A stretch of DNA of 16,756 bases, from NCBI GenBank assembly GCA_934456315.1, contig CAKSHG010000022.1, positions 1 to 16,756 of the forward strand, given 5' to 3'. This DNA comes from an uncultured Oscillospiraceae bacterium (lineage in GTDB: Bacteria; Bacillota; Clostridia; Oscillospirales; Ruminococcaceae). Below the pieces are notes generated by a model, which was not told the DNA's origin, did not search any database, and was given only the letters and a program-made list of their open reading frames with translations. Positions 6,361-12,938 of the stretch are shown piece after piece; within the stretch, counting starts at the first letter, position 1, and every line of letters begins with the position of its first letter. Position numbers and translations under genes: made by a program.

Positions 6361-8976
6361 TTAATGCATGTCAGCCGTACGGGACTGCTTCAGCGTCCTG
6401 ACAGTCTTTTCAAAGGAAGTCATATCCACCGGCTTTGCAACATGGGCGTCCATTCCGGCATCAAGGCAGGCGCGGATATCGTCCGCGAAAGCGTTCGCCG
6501 TCATTGCAATGATGGGTATGCTCTTTCCTGCGGGGTTGCTTCCGTTGCGTATCGCGCCAGTCGCCTCGTAGCCGTTCATCACGGGCATCTGCACGTCCAT
6601 CAGTATCATGTCGAACTCACCGGGAGCCGAATTCTCGAACTGCTCCACCAGCGACCTGCCGTCCGGGCATATCCTGCATGACGCTCCCCGCCACTTGAGA
6701 TTGGCTTCAAGTATCGCGGCGTTCATCTCGTTATCCTCGGCGCAAAGGAACCTTATCCCATCAAAGGCAGACGCGGGCGCGGTTTCGGCAGCCTTACCGA
6801 TTTCGCTGTTCTCCGCGAGCAGGCGCTCAAGCCTTGACCAGAAAAACGGAGCCGGCACCGTGCCGTCAAACGCTTCCGCTATCCATGGCTCCGGAGTGCT
6901 GCACACTCCTATAATGAGCACCTCGCCGGAACATGCGCTGCGCAGCCCGGCGACGTCATACGCGTTGACGTTTCCGCATATCTCCTCGTCAAGCAGCGCC
7001 ACATCGTACCCGCCGCCGGATAGCAGCTCCGCAGCGGCGCCGATATCGGAAGCGTGGTCTGCACGCACTCCGTGCGCCTGTGCGGCTATCGCTATATTCT
7101 CATCGGAGCCTATCACAAGCAGACTGCGAATATCAGAATCCACTATCTCATCAGCGCGGAACCTAAGCGTTACCGTGAACGTGCTCCCCATGCCGGGGAC
7201 ACTGTCGATGCTGATGGTACCGCCCATCATGTCCACAAGGCTCTTTGTTATCGCCATTCCCAGCCCGGTTCCCTGCACCTTGTTAGTCACGGAATTTTCC
7301 GCACGGGTGAACGGATCGAATATCGTCCGGATAAATTCCTGCGTCATTCCCATGCCGTTATCCTTTATCACGAAACGGTATTCCGCGTAGTCCGGCTCCC
7401 CCGGAAGCTCCGTTATGGTGAAGCTTATCCTGCCGCCCTCGGGAGTGTATTTCACCGCATTCGTGAGGATATTCAGCAGCACCTGACGGAGCCTCGTGCC
7501 ATCGCCGTTTATCCGCTCGTGGCGTATCTTTTCGGCGCGTATTTCAAGGTGCTGACGGCGGTCGTTCGCCGCCGGGCATACTATGGACGCTATCTGGGAT
7601 ATCTGCTCGGACAGCTCCAGCTTTTCGATGTTCAGGGTGGGTTTTCCGTTTTCTATGCGGCTCATGTCGAGTATGTCGTTCAGCAGACCCAGCAGGTGAT
7701 GACTGGAGGTCTGAAGTCCCCTGGTGTACTCCCTTACGCGCTCCGGGGCCTCCGTTTCGTAGCTTAGCAGGTCTGCTATGCCGACTATCGCGTTCATCGG
7801 CGTGCGGATATCATGCGACATGTTCGACAGGAAATCCGTCTTGGCTTTGCTCGCGACCTCTGCGGCGCGGCGGGCGCTCTCTGTTTCGGTATTCGCCTGG
7901 CGAAGCTGCTCGTTTTTTGCCTCAAGCGTGGCGTTCAGCTCCTCCACGCGCTTGGTATTGCTGCGCTCCGCCTCGAGCGCCTTCTTCTGCTGCGAACGCA
8001 GCACGAAATAAACGAACCCGACGCACAGCACCAGCATTACCGCGGCGAACGTCATAAGTATCGCGCCCGTGCTGTCCACGAGGTCGACCGTATTCACCGC
8101 CACATACGACGACGGGATAAGGAACAGCAGCGTCCAGCCCGCCTGGCTAAGGTGCCGCAGCGCGTAATAGTACTCCTCACCGTCCAGCACTGCGTTGGAG
8201 TAGGCGATGCCGCATTCGTTCAGTTTCTGCTGCGCCTGCTCGAAATTGCTGCCGTGGAGGTACTCCATCTGGCGCAGCACCGAATAGACATTGTGCCCGC
8301 TAAGCAGCTCGGTGGAATTGGCGCTGAATATCTTGGAGCCGTTCTGGTCGAGGACGTAGACGCTGTTGTTGCCGTCGTATGCCTCGCAGTCGAAATACTG
8401 GTCCAGCTCCCTCATTGCCTGGACGGTGCCGAAGTAAGTCACACGCATGGTATCATTGCCGTCGGAAAGCTCCAGCGGCTCCCGCAGGCGGTACATGAAC
8501 ACCATATTCGTCCTGCCGCCGTTGAGCGTGCTTGAAACGAAGCTGACCTGCTCCGGCATATCCAGGAGGAAGTTCATGTTCTCGGTTATGCCCATTGCGC
8601 CGACTCGGGTGTAGTACCTGCCGCGGCTGTCCACCGCAACGAGATTCTTCTCGTCCTCCGGCATTCCGCAGATATCTTCCTGGTTTGCGATGAATCGGTA
8701 CAGCTCTTCCGAGGTCGTTATTCCGCTGTTCTCAAGCTGATTCGTGTAAGCCCGGGCTTCCGCCCAGCTGAATTCCAGGACATCGTTCAGCCCCTCGAAA
8801 AGCTGCGTGGTGACCTCCTTCATCTGGTTCAGCCGCTCGTTGTACAGTATTCCGTCGATATAGTTCCCGTAGAATCGCATAAACAGCCCGATCCCCAGTG
8901 CTGCCGCCGCAACGAACGCCGCAACTGTGACTGCGAGCTTTCTGGCAGCGGAGGGCATGTTTAACAAAAATCTCAT
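6361..8976 (-). CDS. Hybrid sensor histidine kinase with extracellular sensor, degenerate receiver and active receiver
   Basis: An 871-residue protein. Order: membrane helix 1 (about 14-33), extracellular sensor (34-300), membrane helix 2 (305-327), coiled linker (330-376), HisKA with phospho-acceptor His388 (SNMSHDIRTPMN), HATPase with N box (LLNILTNAVKY), G1 (DNGMGM 539-544), F box (FDPF) and G2 (GTGLGMA 569-575). Then a degenerate receiver (about 617-722), whose acidic pair is replaced by Gly-Ser and whose Lys is lost although Asp663 remains, and a complete receiver (740-862) with Glu747/Asp748, Asp794 (LMDVQMP), Thr826 and Lys848. There is no HPt domain, so a separate phosphotransfer protein is expected. 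The start ATG at 8976 is 13 nt after the lipoprotein stop; its ribosome binding site is weak (CGGGGG), which suggests coupling to the upstream gene. The lipoprotein is the likely sensing partner. Confidence 0.95.
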   Translation of the reverse strand: MRFLLNMPSAARKLAVTVAAFVAAAALGIGLFMRFYGNYIDGILYNERLNQMKEVTTQLFEGLNDVLEFSWAEARAYTNQLENSGITTSEELYRFIANQEDICGMPEDEKNLVAVDSRGRYYTRVGAMGITENMNFLLDMPEQVSFVSSTLNGGRTNMVFMYRLREPLELSDGNDTMRVTYFGTVQAMRELDQYFDCEAYDGNNSVYVLDQNGSKIFSANSTELLSGHNVYSVLRQMEYLHGSNFEQAQQKLNECGIAYSNAVLDGEEYYYALRHLSQAGWTLLFLIPSSYVAVNTVDLVDSTGAILMTFAAVMLVLCVGFVYFVLRSQQKKALEAERSNTKRVEELNATLEAKNEQLRQANTETESARRAAEVASKAKTDFLSNMSHDIRTPMNAIVGIADLLSYETEAPERVREYTRGLQTSSHHLLGLLNDILDMSRIENGKPTLNIEKLELSEQISQIASIVCPAANDRRQHLEIRAEKIRHERINGDGTRLRQVLLNILTNAVKYTPEGGRISFTITELPGEPDYAEYRFVIKDNGMGMTQEFIRTIFDPFTRAENSVTNKVQGTGLGMAITKSLVDMMGGTISIDSVPGMGSTFTVTLRFRADEIVDSDIRSLLVIGSDENIAIAAQAHGVRADHASDIGAAAELLSGGGYDVALLDEEICGNVNAYDVAGLRSACSGEVLIIGVCSTPEPWIAEAFDGTVPAPFFWSRLERLLAENSEIGKAAETAPASAFDGIRFLCAEDNEMNAAILEANLKWRGASCRICPDGRSLVEQFENSAPGEFDMILMDVQMPVMNGYEATGAIRNGSNPAGKSIPIIAMTANAFADDIRACLDAGMDAHVAKPVDMTSFEKTVRTLKQSRTADMH

Positions 8977-8989
8977 AACAGCCCCCGGA

Positions 8990-10774
8990 TCACTTCCAGA
9001 CTATGTCGCCGACGGAGAATTCGTCATGACCTGACATCAGTTCCTTTACGGAATCCAGCCCCAGAATGCCGCTGTCCTGGACGTTGCCCTCGGCTTTCAC
9101 TGCGTCTGTGGCGCCGCATATCGCAAGCTTGTACGTCCTGTCCGGCGAAAGCTCAAAGCCCTCCGGAGCAACGAGCAGATACGGGTAGGTCTGCCCGTCG
9201 CCGTAGCGGTCGTAGCCCTGCTGCAAAAGCTCGCTTATCCGCGCGCCGGTCAGCGTCAGGGTATTTATCGTGCCCTTCCAGCCGGTGGGGACTATCGCGC
9301 ACAGCTCCTGCTCTGTCGCTTTCACGGGGTACAGTGAGCCGCTCACTCCCGCGGAATTCTGCCCGCACGGGTGACCCGGTATCCACTTGTTGAGCGAAAC
9401 GAGTGCAAGCTCCGAGCCGGAGGACTTTACAAATGCAGTTCCCACCAGCCTTGCACAGTCCTCCTGCGAAATGTGTTCCGTTACTATTGTGATTGGTTCG
9501 ACCTCATCCTCGTCCTGACAGTCGTCTATCACCCTGACCACATCGTCAAGCCCGGATTTTCCGGTTATGAACGACGTCATCGCGTTCCCCACCGGGACTA
9601 TCGCATTTTCCCAGCCGGAATAGATGAACGGCGCAGCATGTCCGGTGCTAAGCTCCTGCGCTATCGGGGCGTAGTAGTTGTCCTCGGATACCGGAGCGTC
9701 CCGCAGGGGGAGCAGAGATAAATTTTTGATCATCTCGCCGCCGAGCGCGTCCATTCCCTCGACAGTGGAAAACACCTCCATGACGTGTAGCGCGTCGTTC
9801 AGTTTCTGCTCGTTTCCGGGCTGACCCAGGGAGCTGCTTAGCCCCAGATATCTCCGGACGTTCAGAATGAAAACGTTCTGCTTTCCGTCCTCCGAGATGT
9901 ACGGCATCAGCCCGAATTCGGTGTCCGCGTCGTTATCTATGGTATAGCTGCCAAGCATGAACAGCGTGTTTCCTTTCAGGAACTCATCTTTCTGTGCATT
10001 GTCGTTCACGACATCGCCCTCATTGCTAAGCATGCCGATATCCCGCCACTTTTGCAGCATGGAAAGGCACTCCATCATTTCCGGAGTATCAGAAACACTG
10101 GCGCTGCCGTTCAGGTATTCCGCCTGCCAGCGCCTGCCGTCCAGCGTGCTTAGGAATCCGGTGTCGCTGATATTGCAGAGATACTGGAACCCGAATCCCG
10201 GATACTGAAGCTGATTCAGCGCCAGCCTTACCCCAGCCTGTTCAGCCTTTTCCGACAGCTCCGCAAGGTCTGCAAAATTCTCCGGAAGCTCCCAGCCGTG
10301 CTTATCCAGCAGGGTCTTGTTGAATGTTATGCCGAAGCACTCATAATGGCTCGGGAGGGCATATATGGCTCCGCTTTCCGTAGTGACGTCGTTCAGGCAG
10401 TTCTCCTTATAATTGTCGGTAAAGGCGTATCCTGACATGTCGAGCAGCCTGTCGCTGACGTCGGTGTATTTCGGCAGGTTATAGGTCATTGCAAAGATAT
10501 CCGGGATATCTCCGCAATGGAACATTTCCAGCGTGTATGCCGTTGCGTTTGCCCCGCTGTAAGGGATAATCTCGAAATTTATCTCCGGATAGCTTTTGTG
10601 CACAACATCAATAAATCCCTCAAGCTCGCATACCGGGGCGAATATAGTCAGCGGCTCATGTACGGCTTCCTCCGCAGTTTCCGCCGAATTGCCCGTTGCA
10701 AGAACGCAGCCGGTAGTTTCCGTCAGCAGCGCAGCCGCCACCAATACGGCAGCTGCTAATTTTCCTTTTTTCAT
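8990..10774 (-). CDS. Lipoprotein fusing a solute-binding domain to a 5'-nucleotidase C-terminal-like domain
   Basis: A 594-residue surface lipoprotein. The start is ATG at 10774-10772: it has AAGGTGG/AGAGG just upstream and gives a proper signal peptide (MKKGK, hydrophobic stretch, TTGC with lipid-anchored Cys23). An in-frame ATG at 10828 lacks a ribosome binding site and would bury the signal. Residues about 42-415 resemble family 1 (sugar-type) extracellular solute-binding proteins (LTIFAP, FNKTLLDKHGWELPENFADL, DEFLKGNTLFMLG). Residues about 428-594 resemble the 5'-nucleotidase C-terminal domain (SGSELALVS, INTLTLTGARISELLQQG, LSPDRTYKLAI), without the metal-dependent catalytic domain. 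There are no ABC permease or ATPase genes nearby; the next gene is a histidine kinase. It is therefore more likely a ligand receptor for signalling than a transport subunit. The ligand (sugar, nucleoside or other) is unknown. Confidence 0.85.
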   Translation of the reverse strand: MKKGKLAAAVLVAAALLTETTGCVLATGNSAETAEEAVHEPLTIFAPVCELEGFIDVVHKSYPEINFEIIPYSGANATAYTLEMFHCGDIPDIFAMTYNLPKYTDVSDRLLDMSGYAFTDNYKENCLNDVTTESGAIYALPSHYECFGITFNKTLLDKHGWELPENFADLAELSEKAEQAGVRLALNQLQYPGFGFQYLCNISDTGFLSTLDGRRWQAEYLNGSASVSDTPEMMECLSMLQKWRDIGMLSNEGDVVNDNAQKDEFLKGNTLFMLGSYTIDNDADTEFGLMPYISEDGKQNVFILNVRRYLGLSSSLGQPGNEQKLNDALHVMEVFSTVEGMDALGGEMIKNLSLLPLRDAPVSEDNYYAPIAQELSTGHAAPFIYSGWENAIVPVGNAMTSFITGKSGLDDVVRVIDDCQDEDEVEPITIVTEHISQEDCARLVGTAFVKSSGSELALVSLNKWIPGHPCGQNSAGVSGSLYPVKATEQELCAIVPTGWKGTINTLTLTGARISELLQQGYDRYGDGQTYPYLLVAPEGFELSPDRTYKLAICGATDAVKAEGNVQDSGILGLDSVKELMSGHDEFSVGDIVWK

Positions 10775-10842
10775 ATACCTCTCCACCTTTTCAAACGGCG
10801 ATGTTATCACGCATGCCAGTGACTCCATTGCGCACGCAAATT

Positions 10843-10862
10843 AACTATCACCAACTGTCACC
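10843..10862. repeat. Tandem 10-bp direct repeat at the lipoprotein-kinase operon start point
   Basis: AACTATCACC (10843-10852) is followed immediately by AACTGTCACC (10853-10862), a 9 of 10 match with a period of one DNA turn. It begins at the predicted transcription start, so a bound protein would sit on the initiation region. Same-face repeats of this kind fit a dimeric response regulator site, but no regulator can be assigned. Confidence 0.5.
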
Positions 10863-10868
10863 ACTATA

Positions 10869-10897
10869 ATTATACATAAATATACAACTTTTGTCAA
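10869..10897 (-). promoter_or_regulatory. Consensus sigma-A promoter of the lipoprotein-kinase operon
   Basis: TTGACA (10897-10892), a 17-nt spacer and TATAAT (10874-10869), all matching consensus on the minus strand. The leader to the ATG at 10774 is about 88 nt. From here to the terminator at 11045 I saw no gene. Confidence 0.9.
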
Positions 10898-11044
10898 CAA
10901 GTGCATAAATAACCTATATGATGACTGCTGACACATGATTATTGTTAGCATTTCCCGCTATAATGCGGAATAGCTGTATATTCCCCGCTTCCCGCCGCAG
11001 TTTTTCAGCGTTCCGGAAGCGTGTTAAAATTTCGTTAAAAAAAT

Positions 11045-11064
11045 GCAGGCGCCGTCGCGCCTGC
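11045..11064 (-). terminator. Rho-independent terminator of the hybrid-kinase remnant
   Basis: A perfect 8-bp GC-rich stem (GCAGGCGC with GCGCCTGC, 4-nt loop) is followed by ATTTTTTT on the minus strand. It is one of the strongest terminators in the window. Confidence 0.92.
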
Positions 11065-11435
11065 CCAATTTGTCTGAAAAATCTGCTGTGGAACAGCTCA
11101 TTGTATCCACTGCGGCTTTTCCATTTTCCGCAGATTCGACTTCCGCGCCGGTCATGCCGATTATTTCCCCGGCGATCTCGCGGTTCAGCTCGTTGTCCTC
11201 GGCCAGCAGCACTCTCCTGCCGGAATAATCCGTCCGCTCCAGCTCGGAGATGCCGTTGTCCTCCTTAGCGCGCTTCTTGCCGTCGGAGCCTACCAGTCCC
11301 TTGACGTATAGTCTCGCTGTTGTTGGACAGCGAGCCTGCGCCTTGTCTTAGTATCAGTATTTTTTCCGTGTAAAGGTCGGAATAAACAGATTCTTTAGTC
11401 AAATTATGTATCGTGTACAGCTGATCCGGCTGCAT
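11065..11435 (-). pseudogene. Hybrid histidine kinase remnant, start and C-terminal receiver piece only
   Basis: The ATG at 11435-11433 follows a good GGAGG and opens a 56-residue reading frame (MQPDQLYTIHNLTKESVYSD...) that ends at TAA 11267-11265. In another frame, from about 11312, the sequence reads as the linker and start of a kinase-attached receiver: LVGSDGKKRAKEDNG, then RRVLLAEDNELNREIAGEI and GAEVESAENGKAAVD. It then stops matching shortly before the terminator, with no phospho-acceptor Asp or Lys. The middle of the gene (sensor, HisKA, HATPase) and most of the receiver are absent, while promoter, start and terminator remain. The N-terminal segment on its own is not recognisable; assigning both parts to one gene is inference from order and strand. 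Confidence 0.75.
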
Positions 11436-11503
11436 GATCTTGACCTCCGATTAAAAATTCCTGCGGAAATTCTCGTTCTTCCGCGTCGTCATATTATGGT
11501 ACG

Positions 11504-11532
11504 ATTATATCATAACACTTTTTTATTGTCAA
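11504..11532 (-). promoter_or_regulatory. Consensus sigma-A promoter of the hybrid-kinase remnant
   Basis: TTGACA (11532-11527), a 17-nt spacer and TATAAT (11509-11504), a full consensus match on the minus strand. The leader of about 62 nt contains a GCGGAA/TTCCGC hairpin (11463-11484) before the GGAGG. Confidence 0.9.
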
Positions 11533-11629
11533 TAACGGGCGCATTTATTTTGCGTTAAGTATTTGCCGAAAGCCTGTGCTTTGTGTCAAAATTGCTTGTA
11601 ATATAGCACAAAGTATATACCAGTTATGC

Positions 11630-12482
11630 GAAAAAAGGCTCGACCAGGTCGAGAACGACTTCAACGAATACTATCCCAACGTGACCTTTGCATACGAGCA
11701 GATAGGCGGAACACAGATCAGCGAATACCTCGACAACAATCCGTTTACGGACATCTTCATGACCAGCGACGACAATATCTGCTTCCCCGGGCTTGAGGAA
11801 AAGTACACCGCAGACCGCTGCGCGGACCTGACCGGACTGATAAATGAGAGCGACGTTATAGAAAACATGCTGAACACCTGCTACGTCGACGGAAAGCTCC
11901 TGCGAATTCCCATGGCGCAGCGCCTGACCGGCGTAGTCGTTAATGTGGGGCTGCTCGAAAAAGATGGACTGTCCGTCCCGCAGAACTGGGGCGAATTCAC
12001 GGACGTGATGGGCAAGCTGAAGGATAAGGGCTACACGCCTGTACAGGGTCCGGTGGACGTCGTTTATTCCGGGCTTATATCTGCGATGGCTTACAACATC
12101 ATCGGCAATGATACCGACCTCGAGAATGCGCTTACGCCGGCGAAAAGGGCGCATACGAATACCGAGAACCCGTGGTACGGATTCTCGGTCAACAAGGACG
12201 CCGAGGATATTGAATACGCCAATGAATTCATACGTTTCCTCGCGACCCGTCCCGAGCTTGACCAGATTGCGGAAATAAAGGGCGTTCCCCCGATAACCAA
12301 GAACGCCGACGCTGAACGCTACACATACGTTCAAAAGGTTCAGCAGAGCTACCATAAAGCCGCATATCGAGTCTTTCCTTGAAAGCGCCGCCAAGAAGCT
12401 CGCTTCCGGCGAGCTTGCCACCGCGCAGGAAGCAGCTGATTTCTTCATTGAATCCTGCTCGACTGTATCGCCGAACGACTGA
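11630..12482 (+). pseudogene. Extracellular solute-binding protein remnant, no N-terminus, frameshifted
   Basis: From about 11630 the sequence reads as the mature part of a family 1 solute-binding protein (DQVENDFNEYYPNVTF, DGKLLRIPMAQRLTGVVVN, VPQNWGEFTDVMGKLKDKGY). The signal peptide and start are missing. Near 12125-12130 it appears to skip part of the gene: GEKGAYEYREP is in the +1 frame (about 12138-12170), while PWYGFSVNKDAEDIEYANEF returns to the original frame. Near 12345-12350 another shift occurs; the open frame ends at 12382, but the true C-terminus (IKPHIESFLESAAKKLASG ... VSPND) continues in another frame to TGA at 12482. At least three frame breaks and one deletion make it non-functional. 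It is a different protein from the intact lipoprotein at 8990-10774. Confidence 0.85.
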
Positions 12483-12498
12483 CGGTCACAGACAGCAA

Positions 12499-12534
12499 AA
12501 TCCCTCCCGGCTCACACAGCAGCCGGGAGGGATT
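12499..12534. terminator. Bidirectional terminator between the solute-binding remnant and the HPt gene
   Basis: A perfect 14-bp stem (12499-12512 with 12521-12534, 8-nt loop) lies between convergent genes. On the minus strand it ends ATTTTGC and on the plus strand ATTCTTATA, so it probably serves both sides and works best for the HPt operon. Confidence 0.85.
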
Positions 12535-12547
12535 CTTATATACAGTT

Positions 12548-12904
12548 TTACTGCGCGTCGCGGAACGCTGTGAGCGCGTCGACGGTCATGCCGTAGTTCT
12601 CCTCGATCTTTGCGAAAAGTTCGTCGGAGCCGTCAGTCCTGCCTGCTCTAAGCAGCTCGGTCAGCTCGGAGCTGCACTCGTAGAGCTTTTCGAATCCGAG
12701 GTTCACGCAAACCCCCTTGAGCGTGTGCGCGGCACGGAAAGCGTCCTGGACGCGGTTCTCTGCAAGCGCGCTTTTCAGGTCGCTGAAGCTCGGGTCGTTC
12801 AGGAATTTCACAGCGACTCTGACAATTATCGCCTCGCTGCCCAGGCGACGGAGAACTCCGTCGAAATCAGATTCCATGTTTTCGTAACATTCTCTAATAG
12901 TCAT
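12548..12904 (-). CDS. Standalone HPt phosphotransfer protein
   Basis: A 118-residue protein that is a single HPt four-helix domain. The phosphorylated histidine is His60 in AAHTLKGVCVNLGF, with the usual Lys63-Gly64 after it. There is no kinase or receiver attached. Such proteins carry phosphate between the receiver of a hybrid kinase and the receiver of an output protein, in the cytoplasm. The start ATG at 12904-12902 has AAGGAG about 6 nt upstream. It is the last gene of the operon, 34 nt after the GGDEF-REC-HD-GYP gene and before a strong terminator. The intact hybrid kinase at 6361-8976 lacks an HPt domain, and the kinase remnant at 14902-15848 appears to have lost its own, so this protein is the obvious candidate relay for either. 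Confidence 0.9.
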   Translation of the reverse strand: MTIRECYENMESDFDGVLRRLGSEAIIVRVAVKFLNDPSFSDLKSALAENRVQDAFRAAHTLKGVCVNLGFEKLYECSSELTELLRAGRTDGSDELFAKIEENYGMTVDALTAFRDAQ

Positions 12905-12938
12905 GTCTTTCTCCTTGTGAATGAATTTTGCTTATATA

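Noticed and set aside
7054..8535. Two long plus-strand open frames (237 and 240 codons)
   Set aside because: Both are antisense to the histidine kinase core and linker and have no recognisable domain or ribosome binding site.
10775..10828. Upstream ATG that would extend the lipoprotein by 18 residues
   Set aside because: No ribosome binding site precedes it and it would place a charged stretch ahead of the signal peptide; the ATG at 10774 has a good site and gives a normal lipoprotein signal.
11576..11629. N-terminal 18 codons of the open frame over the solute-binding remnant
   Set aside because: They do not form a signal peptide or match the family, and no ribosome binding site is seen; they are probably chance extension into unrelated sequence.
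11624..12448. Minus-strand open frame of 274 codons
   Set aside because: Antisense to the solute-binding remnant. Its length only reflects codon bias; no family motif was visible.
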